A DNA stretch of 64,000 nucleotides from Tanytarsus gracilentus (lineage: Eukaryota > Arthropoda > Insecta > Diptera > Chironomidae): assembly GCA_038502055.1 (NCBI GenBank), contig JAXRKN010000018.1, positions 62,001 through 126,000 on the forward strand. The letters run 5' to 3'. This document shows positions 47,152 to 59,234 of this stretch, piece by piece. Under the pieces are notes generated by a model. It had not been told where the DNA came from, ran no database searches, and saw only the letters and a list, made by a program, of their open reading frames with translations. Position numbers and translations under genes: made by a program. Numbering within the stretch: position 1 is the stretch's first letter; every line of letters begins with the position of its first letter.

Positions 47152-50100
47152 ATTAGCTGTTTGGTATTTATTGAAAATTTTAGGTGCAAAATTAAAAATT
47201 AAAAATTTAATATCAAAAGCATAATTAGAAAAAAATTGTTAAAATTTTAAAAAATCAAAATCTGGCCGGAATAAATTGAGATTAAAAAATAAATAAAAAT
47301 CCAAATTAATTTCTTCAATTTTCATTCTCAGCAAAAAGTTTAATAAATTCTCATTCCAAATTTTTTCATGAAGAAATTATTTTCAATTTCTTATCAAAAT
47401 AAATGATTCGAGTCCTGCATTCTTTACATTTCTCGCAATATACCGCATAAGAAATTGAATTTGCAATCCATTGTGAAAAAGTTCTCTCCGCTTTTCACCT
47501 CAGAACATCTTCAACAATTGAATGTCCATCTTCAGCAGTGCAATTTTCTCAGCCATTCAAAAGTAGCATTTCAATTTTCACAAGAAAATTCTCATCACAA
47601 TTACCAGACAAATTGCCTGCAGAGCAGCAAACTTGAGAATGGAAGATTTTTCCTTATTTCATCATGTGAATTGAATTCATTCGTCTACTGATGGATGAGA
47701 AAGAATTCTTTAGTGAGAAATGGACACGAGAAAAATAAAAGAATTTTTATTAAAAAAATATTTAAGAAAAACGGAAAATTAAAAAAAAATTATTTTTCCT
47801 TTAAATTTTTTAAAGAATTTTTAAAATTAAAAAAGCTTTAAAAAATTAATATTTGAATTTATATCAATCTCAATTTTTAAAATGTCCACCCCTCGACTTC
47901 ACTTCTTCTCCACCACTTATATCACTTTAAACTGAACATTCCATTGCCTTTGATGATGATGCAGTTGTTCAACTCATCTCGAGTCACTTCTTGTAGTTCA
48001 AAACAATTTTCGTGACTGTTGAGTGAAAATCTCGCCGGGAAGAAAATTTACAGCTGCAATTTTCCTCTTCACATGCAATAGTTTTTCATCATCATCAAAA
48101 GAGAGAGAAAGGCAGCACTTGAGAGCATCTTGCGGTTGTTTTCACCTCTCGTGCATATGAGTTTTGTGAAATATTAAGGAGAAAATTGCGGTTGCCATCA
48201 AATGTAATATTTCATAACTGCTCGTATGTTGTAAAACTTTGTAATAGTGGCTTTGACTTGCAAGTTTATGAGGGATAAAAAATATTTTAAGAGGTTGCGA
48301 GAGAAAGACTCAAAGATCTTTGATGTTGGAGATTTATTATATTTTTTTGCGGTGGATTCGAAATTTATTAATTTTTCTTTATTTTAAAATTTAAATTTAA
48401 GATTTAATTTAATTAAATTTTTTTATATCAAGCTTCAATTTTTAAATTTCACGATTTTTATCTGATTAATTTTAATTTTTTTTCCATTTAATTCCTTCAG
48501 TATCGAATTCTCTAAAAGCAGCTTCACCATAAACTTGGATTTTTTATTTATTATTTAATTGTTTTTTTTCTTATCAGATTTGTGAAATTGAACTTGATAA
48601 AAAATCGTGAAATTGAACTTGATAAAAAAATCGTTAACCTTTTTATAAGCACGATGAAAATTAATTTTTTTCGAGTTCAACAAAATGTAAAATTTTCCTC
48701 ACTTTCACTGTGAAAGTTTCACTTAAAATTCACCAAAAATTTATTACCATTTAATTGAGTGGAAGAAATTAATTTCGATTCCCTCGAATGTGAGTTGTGA
48801 CACATGCTCTCGCACCCGACAAAAAATAAATAAATAAACCACCTCTGTGACTTTTATTGACAGCATTATTTAACAGCCAGCGACACATTGCAGAATCAAT
48901 ATTTATTTAAAATACGCACAGCAGCCTGATGATGTTAAATTGAGTGAATTGAGGATGGAAAAAAAAGTTGTGTGACATGTGGAGGGTAAAATGTAAAGAG
49001 GATTAAAAATGCTTTTAAGGTTGATTGAAAAGTTGCGAGGAAATTGAAAAAATTTGTTTAGAAAAGTTTAATGGAAAAATTTAAATTCAGCAATTTTTTC
49101 GAATCTCAGTCATTTCATCATTCATCAATCTCTACTCTGCTCCACCATTGTTCTTCATTAATCTCATTCTGATTAAATTTCTCACTTCACTTCCTCCGAT
49201 TGCAATTTTCCCCGCCGGCATTCAATTTGTTATACGACAAACGATGAAAATTCAATTGTTCCAATCCCTTTCGCTCATTAATTCAGTCGTTGCCCTTCCT
49301 CCTCTCTCTTTTTTGATATGAAAAATACTGTAAGTCGATTAAAGCGGATTACAAAAATTTACCCATGAAATTTGCACGAAAAAGTCTTTTTAAATAGAGA
49401 GAGAAAAATGTTTTTTCAGACCTTTTTCCACTTCTCTGAATTGAGGCTATACAAGTGAAAAATTTTCATGATTTATTCAAAAATTTTAACTTTAAAAATT
49501 AAAATATTAAATGTTTTTAATTAAAAAAATCTGGTCACCCCAACTTTAAGCCATCTCGGTATCATTTTGAAATCCTTTTTGCTGCCACCCCATTTATCGA
49601 ATGGAAAATTGGTCTTCAATGATTTCCTTACAACAATGTTTAATCAATCGATTGATTTTTGTGAAGAGAGGGATGAAAAATGTTCAAGAGGATTGGAGTA
49701 GAAAAAAGTTTTTGATTATTTTAAAAATTTAATTTCAAATACTTTCAAAAGCTTAAAAATAAATTTTAGAATTTGAAAAAATATTTTTTTTTTGGAAAAT
49801 TGACCAACCCTTGATCCTCTCACTCTCACCTCACTTCACCATTGCCGACAATCGACATCAACATAAAAAGCCGATAAAGAGATTTTTTCTTCTTCCAACT
49901 CTCAAACCATAAACAAACACAACTTTTTTTTGTAGCACAAAAGCCTTTTTCGACTTTTATGGATTTCCACACAGATTTTCATTGATTTTCATCGAGTGAA
50001 AAATGTTTTTTTTTTGGAATTGAGAGATTGGAAAATGGATTTTTTTGTGATGCTAATCGATTTGATGTGTGAGTGGATGAAAAAGAGTTAAACAAAAGTT

Positions 50101-52241
50101 TTAATCTTTTTTTTTGTGGGATTGAAATGGAAATAAAATTGGTAATTTTAAGGGTTGAATGGTCGATTGGTTTAAATTTACACGAAATTGCTTTTTAAAC
50201 CTAATTTTGGGGTAAAAATTGGAAAATATTTGTTGGGAAGTTTTTGTTTGGTTTCAATGAATTTTGAATTCAACAAATTTTAACAATTATCAACAAAATT
50301 TAATAATGACAAAATTTAAAAAATAATAAATTAAATTTTAATAATTGACAAAATTTAACAAATTTCAAAGATAATAAATTGAACTTTTAAAATTGATAAA
50401 ATTCAAAAAATTAATTAAAAATTAATCACCAACAAAATTAAACTAGTTTCACATATCAACAAATTCAAAATAAATTATTTTTAATTCAAATTTAATTTCT
50501 TCATTTTTTTATTCAGCAAAATAACTCCAGCATCGCTCATCTCGTCAAGATCATGCAACGATGGCTCTCAATGAAAATGCAATTTACTTTTTTTACAGCG
50601 AGGTTGAAAGGCATGAAGGAAGTTTGTAATTAAATTTCATTTTGATTGCACAAAGAGCTTCTTGTCATCAACAGTAATTTGCGAGAGCGCTTCTATGGAA
50701 TCATCGTTAACGTGCATTTGGCGGTGAAAGGAAAATTTTGATTGAGATTGAAGAATTTTTATAAAAGTTATTAATTTATTTTAATAATATTTAAATTCCC
50801 TGCAAAGTTTAAAGCTGATTTTTTCTCGTTTTTTGACTCGATAATAAAAAATTAATAATCCAACTTAAAATCATGATGATGTAAGCCAAAAACTTTTCTT
50901 AGACTTACAAGAATTTTCTCTTGTGAAAACTTACAAAAACTTTCTATTTAAAATGTTAAGAAAGAAAATCTTTTTTATTGGAAAAACATCAACAAAACTC
51001 GTTAAAACAAATAAATAACTGGTTAAAAGTTTACAAAAGAATCAAGAGGGGTTGAAGAAGGGAGAAAAGAATCTCAATAAAGTAAAAAGTCTAGGGAAAT
51101 TTTTTTAAAAATTAAAAAACTGAAAATAATATTTTCGTCCGTTAAAAATTTTGTTTTAAAATTTTAAACTTATTTTATCGTTTAGAAATTTAAATTAAAT
51201 TTTTTATTTTCTTAATATTTAAATTTAAATTTTTCGAAAGCGTTTAATTTTTAAAAAATTTCTTTAAAATTCTCCTCGCAAATTTAAAACACATTGTTTT
51301 TTCAACTCTTTCAATTTCCATCAAAACGCTCCAAATATTTTCAATTAAAATTTTTCTCTCGTTTGAAGTCTTACGAAAATTTTCATTCCCCTCAAAAAAA
51401 AAAGTTGTCTTTAAAAAAAACCCCTTCGAGCGGTATTTACAATCTAATTTAATGTTGATTTAGATTTAATTTGATGAGCGTGAACTTTTTCCGCCTGGTT
51501 GAGATTCCTTAAAGACGCGAGAAGGGTGAAAGTGAGTGCGAGGAAGGAGGAGAAAATTCTTTCGTGTGTTTATTAAAACATGACTGAACTCATTACATTA
51601 TTACACGCTCAGTTCGTTTGCACAAAGTAAATTTGATGGTAATAAATTTGATTTTCAAGCTGGCGGAAGAATTTATGTGGAATGAGAAAATTCAAAGCGA
51701 TGATTTTTGATGTTAAATTATTTTCAAACTAATTTTTTCGATTTTCACTTGATTATTATAGAAAAATAGCTTTAGAATAAAAAAAGTTTCAACAAATCAA
51801 ATCCAATTCACAACTTAAGCACACACTTGACCCGAATAAAAGGGTGAAAATCCTCCCAGCAACCATTTTCATGATTATGACTGCTCGATTTCACCTTTCA
51901 CGCATCATTTAGTAGAAGAAAAATGACAAAACAGAAAAACGTGAATTTTCCTTTCCGTTTTTTAATGCGAACGAAAATTTTCATTTAAATCATTTTGAGA
52001 GAGGCAGAAAGGAGGTCACGCGGCAGAGGAAAACGCAAAAAGGGTTTAAAATGAAATGGCAATTAAGGAGAAAGCTGACAAGAAGAAGAAAAATCCTGCA
52101 GTGAGCAATTAGTTACAGCTGTTGCCGACGTTTAAGTAAAATTTCTTTCTTTTTGGGAGAAATTTAATTTTTTTGCTTAAATTTTGAATTATTATTAAGA
52201 ATTTTATTTTCACTTTAAAAAATTGATTTTATTTCACACAT
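47152..52241. other. 5-kb intergenic region
   Basis: AT-rich with homopolymer runs. A 24-25-base unit (GAAATTGAACTTGATAAAAA core) is tandemly duplicated at about 48584-48632. No supported gene. Confidence 0.5.
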
Positions 52242-52535
52242 TTACGATGCAATCCTTATAAATGCATTGATTAAATCTCTAAAAGCAATCAATTTTTCCA
52301 ATGTGCAGAAATTTGAAACTGCCTGAGCTAAACTTGCAAATTGAAAGCCTGCTCCAGTGACTTCCTTAAATCCAAATATTTCGTAAACTTTAACGCGAAG
52401 CTCTTCGTTGCCCGAATCGCGAACATCTTCACGAAGTTGATCGAATTTTTCTTTGAACTCCTTTGAATTTGGATCCTTTTCAAATTCCTCAATAAGTTTC
52501 TTGGCTAAAGTTTGAAGATCACTTAAAATTTCCAT
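52242..52535 (-). CDS. Small intronless protein, unnamed family (member D)
   Basis: 97 residues, no signal peptide. A charged helical first half (LIEEFEKD, FDQLREDVRDSG) ends NEELRVKVYEIFGF, the same pattern as PELKNDFEEIFNF in the gene at 40528. The second half is shorter and hydrophobic (FASLAQAVSNF, LIAFRDLINAFI). It lacks the basic linker and acidic tail of the genes at 39348 and 41522. It lies 388 bases downstream of the HExxH gene on the same strand. Family membership is judged by eye; function unknown. Confidence 0.6.
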   Translation of the reverse strand: MEILSDLQTLAKKLIEEFEKDPNSKEFKEKFDQLREDVRDSGNEELRVKVYEIFGFKEVTGAGFQFASLAQAVSNFCTLEKLIAFRDLINAFIRIAS

Positions 52536-52923
52536 GATTTTTTCACGTCTTTACACCTCGACTTTTTAACGAATTCTAATTCAGCATTGATGAGCTATCA
52601 CATTTCATATTTCATGTGTTAGCATATGAATTACGTCATGTATATGTGCATAAAATTAGCACACAAATTTTTCACCTGAACAAATAGTGATAAGAATAAT
52701 TCGTGAGATTTATTACATAGATTTATTTTTTACTCTAATTTTATATCATAGTTTTTGATAAGTGAAATATTATTTGATTATGGCATTAATATTTATTTAA
52801 ACAACATTTCATGATTTGAAGCAAGAACATTCTCTGTATTACGGAAAAAACAGATCAAAACGGATTAAAATTTTTCCGTTTATAGAAGTGTCATCCCCTT
52901 GCAGTTAATTTTAAAAATATTTT

Positions 52924-54423
52924 TCAACAACAAGAACAGAAGTCGGTTGTGCGTCTTCGAAGTCGGCGGAATATTCGGCAGAAATTCGGTATGAGCTCTG
53001 ACCAACACCCACAGAAGTCGGTTGTGCATTCTCGAAGTCGGTCGAATATTCCTGTTAGCTGTGACCAACACCCACAGAAGTTGGTTCTAGTGTTCCGGGG
53101 ACCTCTTGTTGTTTCGTTACAAGTGTTGTCTGGTAACAAGTTAGTTTGTTCTGTTGTTTTGATTATGGGTTTTTTGTAATCATTAATTTGTTTCCAGCAA
53201 TATTTCTTATAATAGTCAAAAACCTTAGAATAATTCTTTTCTAATTTTAATAATCGATCAGGACTTAAAGTGCGATAAAGATGGATAAGATGAGGAATTC
53301 TCGGCACTATTTCTGTTTTTTGGTATGTGTTATCATTTACTGCAAAAACCCAGTCGATAATTTCTTCAGGAAAAGAATTTTCCATTGACTTCTTCCTCGC
53401 TTCATTAAACGCCGTTTGAAATTCATCTTTTTGGATTTTCCACTCAGCGTAAGTTGGAGCTCCTTCAACTCCAAGTTTAAAGTAAGGAATTCCTTCATTT
53501 TTATAGATTGTGAAAGCGGCAGCGTGAAAAACTTCATGAGCAAAAGCTGCGTAACGTTGTCTTATGTTTTGACACTTTCCTAAATAAATTATTTTTTTCT
53601 CGTTATCTGTGTAGGCGTAATTGTGGCTGAACTTATTGCTTGACTCATTGTGGATCATCTTCGCAACAGTCTCACGAACAAAATCGATTGAAATTGTCCA
53701 AGGCTTTCCATCGAGATTTTTTATAGTGATAAAATCATAAAGTGGTTTAGTCATTCTATCAATTTTTAATGATAAAATCATTTCTTTAACATCATTTTCG
53801 GGATCTTCTTTTCCAAAGGTTGTGATTGAAATTCCATCTACGTTTAATATTTTTTGATCTCTATTTTCTACAATACTTTCATGACTTGGTTTTATCCATC
53901 GTAAAGTGCCACCCTTTAAAAGATGCAAGAATCGAATGCAAAGCCAGTCATTTGTTTGGATTGCTTGTTTGTGAATATTAGTTAATATCTCATCTTTTGG
54001 ATAAAATTGCAGTGCCGCGATATATGTTAACAAATTTCCAGTTAACAGTTTTTCTTCATGTAAAAATGACGGATGGATATTTATTAAAATTTCCAGGTCA
54101 AAGTTTGATGCTGCAATGTTTTTCCTAATGTCACCGCTTAAATTTAAATTGACTTTTTTTGTGATTTTTCTTGATTCCTTTACAAAAATTTGTGGGCCGT
54201 AATTAATAAAATTAAACTGAGCGATTAGATTTTCGTCCAAGCCGTTTATAAATTCTTTGATTTTTTGACCATTATCTTCACCCACTTTCAAATAAATATT
54301 AAATACATGAAGGACATCTTGATTGTTTTCGACATACTTTTTAATTTTTGCAAACGCTTCTTCATAATTTTCACACTCGAGTTTCTTGATAAAAGTAGGG
54401 TTAGAATTTCCAGCAAGACTCAT
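52924..54423 (-). CDS. Unclassified protein with HExxH zinc-protease motif and Cys-rich repeat tail
   Basis: 499 residues in one exon, no signal peptide or membrane helix. Residues 1-280 are a mixed-fold region I do not recognise. HEVFH at 296-300, followed by AAAF, is a zinc-binding metallopeptidase motif; E320 or E327 in GVEGAPTYAEW could be the third ligand as in gluzincins, which is inference. Residues 330-420 are helical. From about 447 a Cys-rich tail repeats TDFCGCW three times (FCGCW, FCGCW, FCSCC), encoded by imperfect DNA repeats of 63-75 bp. Adjacent CysCys-type motifs with aromatic residues could be metal or lipid attachment sites. The intronless structure contrasts with most neighbours and could mean retroposition or transfer; base composition is not obviously foreign. 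Possibly a distant toxin-type or housekeeping peptidase; not assignable. Confidence 0.75.
   Translation of the reverse strand: MSLAGNSNPTFIKKLECENYEEAFAKIKKYVENNQDVLHVFNIYLKVGEDNGQKIKEFINGLDENLIAQFNFINYGPQIFVKESRKITKKVNLNLSGDIRKNIAASNFDLEILINIHPSFLHEEKLLTGNLLTYIAALQFYPKDEILTNIHKQAIQTNDWLCIRFLHLLKGGTLRWIKPSHESIVENRDQKILNVDGISITTFGKEDPENDVKEMILSLKIDRMTKPLYDFITIKNLDGKPWTISIDFVRETVAKMIHNESSNKFSHNYAYTDNEKKIIYLGKCQNIRQRYAAFAHEVFHAAAFTIYKNEGIPYFKLGVEGAPTYAEWKIQKDEFQTAFNEARKKSMENSFPEEIIDWVFAVNDNTYQKTEIVPRIPHLIHLYRTLSPDRLLKLEKNYSKVFDYYKKYCWKQINDYKKPIIKTTEQTNLLPDNTCNETTRGPRNTRTNFCGCWSQLTGIFDRLRECTTDFCGCWSELIPNFCRIFRRLRRRTTDFCSCC
52936..53090. repeat. In-frame tandem repeat encoding the Cys-rich tail
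   Basis: Units begin ACAGAAGTCGGTTGTG at 52936 (75 bp), 53011 (63 bp) and 53074 (partial). Unit lengths differ by a multiple of three, so the frame is kept. Confidence 0.85.
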
Positions 54424-55357
54424 ATTTTTAAATAAAGCACATTAAAATAATTAATAATTTTAGATATAAATTTTTCATTGCACTTTTTGAACTTTTTTCA
54501 CTTATAAAATTAAAAATGTTAAAAAATCACTAAAACACTAATTAAATTTTGAAGTTTCTATCGCCAAGTTTGAGACTTGATTGAAAATTATTTCAAATAT
54601 TGATGAAATTATTACTTTTGTTTTATTAATTGTTTTAATCTTATCTAATCTTTATCGTTTTACAAAAGAAGTATTTGTTATCTTTTTTATATTGGTATTA
54701 AAAAATGATATAATAAAGTCAGTGGCGACTATCAAACTAAAAAATAATAATTTATTATCTTGAAGTGGGTTTTAATTTTTTTTTATCTTATCCGAAGATT
54801 TGGAATTATTAAAGATTAAAATATTTCTTTTATGACTCATTGCTGACTCATTGAAAAATGTTTGATTTCCTCATAAAATTATGAAGCCTCTTTTATTAGT
54901 CAAATAAAAAATTCAAGGAATTCATTTTCTGAAGAAATGCCAAAAAAACTCTGTGTTCCACCAAAATATTTTTCTAAAATTTTATTTTCAAATTCAACAG
55001 CCGTTAAAGTCACAGACAAACTCACCCTAAACTCCCACATCACCCACACACATTATTTCATGTTGAACATCTAACGAGCAACAACAAACACACACGACAT
55101 GCAGTGCGAAGCTATGCAGACAACAAAATGTGTCGCACATCGAGAAAATTTTAGCCTACGAGTGCATTTATGGTGTGAGTTAAATTCATGTCATTCTCAA
55201 CATTTCACAGCTTCATTATTTGCTCTTTTGACAACGCTGCAAAAGCCGACAATCAATTTGTATCCAATTTAAGTGCATTTGCGGCGATGTGATGTGAATT
55301 AAAATTGACATTGAACTTTTCCTAAGCCGTCTCGTTTTCCCCATTCGAAATTTCGTT
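54424..55357. other. Intergenic upstream of the HExxH gene
   Basis: AT-rich, no supported gene; also the 3' side of the first odorant-binding protein gene. Confidence 0.5.
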
Positions 55358-56135
55358 CTACAATTCATCGTCAAACATTCCAAAGTAATTTCCGAAACGT
55401 TTTGCTTTGGCTCGATAGTAAAACTCTTCGTAGAAGATTTCGTGAAGATATTCGTAGCTCGATGCCTTGCAAGACTTGACCATTTCTCTCATGTGAGGAC
55501 AATCGTCTTTCATGCTGAAATTTGGACAGTTGAGAAAATTTTCCTTGCGAACGCACTGTGAAAAAAATGGAAATTCTTATTTTTCAGAAATCTTTTGATT
55601 TTATCATCCTCACCTCAACAAACTTGGAATAAATAAAATTGTATTCATCATTTCCGATTCCTTTTTTCTTCGGAAATTCTTTCTCACAATTTCTCACCGA
55701 ATCCGCAATTACTTTCCTCCAAGGTGCTGTAATCGGCTCCAATTCTTCTTCATCCTCGCTGCACTCATAAAACAATCTCGTTATGGACATTGGATTTGCA
55801 ACGCCATTCTTTATCACACCCGACTCGCTGATGACGCAATTTCGAATGCAATTAAACTCGTTCGGCATTGAAATGCACTCTTCATGACATTTGTCGCGAA
55901 TCTCATCGGGATTGTCGAAGAAGCGAGGATAGCAGCAGCAGTCGAGTGGATGAGTCTTGAGGGTGCTCAAATTCCGACATATGACGTCATCGGGATCGAG
56001 CTTGAGATGAATTTTTGCATTCTAAACGAGAAGAAATGAAAATTGAGGAGGAAATTGAAATTTTTTCCATTTACTTACAGCTCGAATGACGAAGAAGAAT
56101 TTTAAAGCGATGAGAGTGAGACGAAAAAAAGACAT
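55358..56135 (-). CDS. Plus-C type odorant-binding protein (copy 1)
   Basis: Exons 56135-56079, 56021-55614 and 55555-55358, all phase 0, give 220 residues. Signal peptide MSFFRLTLIALKFFFVIRA is exon 1. The mature protein has 14 cysteines, beginning with a lone Cys, then DCCCYP, DKCHEEC, FNCIRNC, and later pairs; CC-YP is the plus-C OBP hallmark. Secreted carrier of hydrophobic ligands, in antennae or other tissues. It is the downstream neighbour of a clear paralog at 56472-57111 on the same strand. Compared with that paralog it has an extra intron before CVRKENF and an extra acidic loop (SEDEEELE). Confidence 0.85.
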
Positions 56136-56471
56136 TTTTGAATTAATTTTTGGTTTGTGTGTGGTTTGGTGAAAGGACGAGTGTGGAATGGACGAAAAGG
56201 AGATTAGAATTGATTTTAAGGGTTGCAAGGGATAGAAATTTTAATTTTTGATTTTAAAAAAATGTTTTTAGAGTCAAAATTTAAATTTTTTAAAAACTCA
56301 AAAAATTTTAAAATATTTTCCCACCCCTTGATTCTCACTCATCCACCTTTAATTGACTCCTTGTCATCCAAATAAAAAACTCTCATGTTAACAACATTCG
56401 ACGACATTTTTTTTATTGCTGTATCTCTCACATCTACATTTTTTCCATTAATTTGTCCACTTTCAGTCACA

Positions 56472-57111
56472 TCAACTTTTTTCACGATAAAAATTGTCCT
56501 CGAAAAAGAGCTCATGCAGAAAATCGTAGTCAGACGCATTGCATTTGCTCGCCATCGTGTCTTTGAGTTGAGTGCAATTGCCTTCGCTCTTGAAATCGGC
56601 ACAATTGACAAAATTAAACATTCGCACGCATTCAATGAATTTGTTGTAGAAAAAAATGTAGTCGTCGTCACGAATTTCTTTTTTAATTGGAAAACTGTCA
56701 TTGCAATTTGCGATGGACTTGATGAGGACTTTTTGCCACTCGTCTTTTAGTGGACGCTCATCAGAGTCATAGAAGAGATTTTCAGCTGCACTTATGTTGA
56801 CTTCGCCTTGCTTTATGACACCGGATTCGGTGATGAAGCAGTTGCGCATGCAGTGGAAGGGAATTGAGGGCAGTGACTTGCATAAGTCGTTGCACTTTTT
56901 AGCGGTATCAATTTGATTGTCGATAAATTTTGGATATTTACAGCAGTTTAAAGGGTGAAGGTTGAAGGACTTGATTGATCGACATTCTTCATTTGATGAC
57001 TAAAATTTTATGAAAAATATTTCTGAAAATTTTAAATATTTTCAAACTCACCCCACAAATTTTCATCATCACCAAAACAACTCCAATAAATCCAAAAATC
57101 CTCAAATCCAT
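56472..57111 (-). CDS. Plus-C type odorant-binding protein (copy 2)
   Basis: Exons 57111-57052 and 56999-56472, phase 0, give 195 residues. Signal peptide MDLRIFGFIGVVLVMMKICG is exon 1. LNCCKYPKFID, KKCNDLC and FHCMRNCFITESGVIKQGEVN align with the next gene, which reads FNCIRNCVISESGVIKNGVAN. The region KFIECVRMFNFVNC is continuous here, where the sister gene has an intron. Tandem duplicates by order, strand and sequence. Ligand unknown. Confidence 0.87.
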
Positions 57112-57727
57112 CTCAATTCAGAAATAAATTCCAAAAAATTCATTTCTCGACTAAATTATTCATTTTTCTCTTTTTCAGCTCTTGTGTGAAACTCTTCATG
57201 TTAACTCACATGTAAAAAGTGGCAATTTTGTAAATGTAGAAAAACCGAACAAGCTTGTCCATTTTTTTTCACTTGTGTACATGATGGATTTGAGGTTTTT
57301 CAACAGAGAATGAAATAGCAAAAGTGAGGCTTCATTTTATTTGAGGAAAAAATCAATTTTGTGTTTTTAGAAAAAGCAATTTATTTTTTGGTGGTTTTGA
57401 AAAACAGCTAAAAATTGATGAAAAATTTGAGTTTATAAAAATTTAAAAAAAGTTTAAAAGTTGAAAATAAAAAATTTAAGAAAATTAATTAAATTTTTTT
57501 TGATAATAAAAAAATCATATTTTTCATTCAGAATTTTTTTCTCTTATCTCTCTAGCAATCCGGATAATGACTTTTACCTTTTAAGTGCTTTCACCCTGAC
57601 ATTGATCTATGACTTCGATTCGACCATCTTTAGAGTAAAAGTCTTTTAGTGAAGGATGGATGATAAAAAGATAAACTAAATGTGTCACGATGAAAAATGG
57701 ATGTTTCGTGATTAACGAGTGAAAAAC
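57112..57727. other. Intergenic upstream of the OBP pair
   Basis: AT-rich; likely OBP copy 2 promoter; no gene seen. Confidence 0.5.
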
Positions 57728-57855
57728 CCAGGGATGAGAACTCCAAAATTTTGCGGCCACTTACGGCCACATACGGACACTTACGGACACTTACGGCCAC
57801 TTACGGCCACTTACGGCCACTCACGGTCAAAAATAATCGGAGTTCTCATCCCTGG
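57728..57855. mobile_element. 128-bp inverted-repeat element with internal minisatellite
   Basis: CCAGGGATGAGAACTCC (57728-57744) is matched by its exact reverse complement at 57839-57855. The interior (57755-57824) is seven copies of a 10-bp unit GGCCACTTAC. The CAGGGATG start resembles hAT ends, but no 8-bp target duplication is seen. It abuts the start of the segmental duplication. Confidence 0.8.
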
Positions 57856-57856
57856 A

Positions 57857-59234
57857 TTTTTATTGAATTTTCGTTTAAAAAAAGTTTTTCTCTCTCTAAC
57901 TTATCACGTAATTGATATCTTTCTCTTTAATCCGCTAATGATTCAGCAATTTCTTTCCACACAAAACTCGCTGCATTGAAAGTTGGAAGTTCTTAATTAA
58001 ATGATTTTTTCCTCGTTTAATTGCAGAAAGCGCTCGAAGCTTGATGAAAAATTCCTCGAAAATGCACTAACGAAGCAAGCAATTAAGTTGTTGAAGATCC
58101 GCCATGAATGCGAAAAATCTTCTTTATGCAATCAAAGGTTGAACTTTTTCCATTTTCTGATGAGTAATTGAAAAATTTTCACTTTGCAAATTATGAATAA
58201 AAATTTTTCACTTTGATGTTGATGAAAGCATGATGAAGAGTTCTACAAACAATGTAAAGAGTGCACATAAATAGAGAAAAGAAGTTAGGGTTGAATTAAT
58301 TAAATGAATGCAAAAATGTTTCTCTTTATTTCAATTCTAAAGAGTCTCGGGAAAGAGCGACAACTCGTTATCAGCTTGGTTGTGATGCGGTCCGCAAGCT
58401 TGCTCGTCATCCCACCAGATTGTATCCTCGCCGCAGATAAAATTGTCTGGGAAAAAAAGGTGAAGAGAAATTTTAGTGCAAAGGGGTTGGAAAGTGGGTT
58501 TTGAATTTTATTAAAATAGTAAAAACGTTTAAATTTGAAATGATAGAAATTGATGTTAAAATTCATCAAAACTTTTGTCATTTTTTAAATTCATTATTTT
58601 TTAAAACTTTAAAAAAATCTCAACCACATTTTCTCAATTTCAAACTCACATTTCATTCCATTAACACACCGAAAAAATCTCGTGCAGTCGCTTGAGTCTG
58701 GATAAAATCGACTCGAGTCTTTATCACTGCAAATTTCATTCTGCTGAAGGCTAAAAGTGCACAAAGTAAGAAATAAAAAAACTTTAAGAAACATCTCAAC
58801 TCGATTGCAAACACAAATAAACTGAATTGCAATGGAATTTTTTTATAGAATGCAAAAATAACTGTTTAAAGCGAGTTTTTATTCTCCGCATCTTCTCAAC
58901 GTCATTAAATATAACAATTCTGAAGAGGAACGCGACAATTTTTTAGCGCGAGTAAAGAAAAAGAAAAATTATTCCATGCGTGCTTCAAAATTGAGACATT
59001 CCTTCTGCCACGCTCTTGAAAATTTAAACAGTATATCTAGAATTTTTATCATCCAAGGTCATTGACTTGATTTATAAAATTGTCCACTTAACCGAACAAA
59101 AAAAACAAAAATTTTAAGATCCGGGTGAAACTTTTTCTTCGCGCTCTACAGATCAGCACGTATACATTTTTCTATTTTTAAACTCTCGAATAATCAAATA
59201 AACAAATGAATAAATTTAAACCAAAAAAATTTTA
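57857..59234. repeat. Segmental duplication, copy 1
   Basis: 1.38 kb nearly identical, in the same orientation, to 61867-63233. It includes the full chitin-binding gene and flanks. Differences are scattered substitutions and small indels. Left border adjoins the inverted-repeat element, right border adjoins a GATTA microsatellite. Confidence 0.92.
58337..58794 (-). CDS. Small chitin-binding (CBM14/peritrophin-A) protein, copy 1
   Basis: Exons 58794-58650 and 58446-58337 join in phase 1 to 84 residues. Signal peptide MFLKVFLFLTLCTFSLQQ, then one chitin-binding type 2 domain: C22, the DCTRFFRC pair, then FIC and QAC. Spacing of the last three (9 and 12 residues) fits the family, as do the aromatic YPDSSDC and WWDDE parts. 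The sixth cysteine usual for the domain is not present before the stop. Such proteins bind chitin in peritrophic matrix or cuticle. A TATA-like TATAAAA (58847-58841) precedes an Inr-type TCAGTT (A near 58823). Confidence 0.8.

Noticed and set aside
47455..47691. 78-residue plus-strand frame after the lectin-like gene
   Set aside because: The frame opens on a TTG, not ATG, and shows no signal peptide or domain; likely chance.
57719..57979. Plus-strand frame with repeated YGHLRP
   Set aside because: It is a translation of the 10-bp minisatellite inside the inverted-repeat element, then runs into the duplication; no evidence it is a gene.
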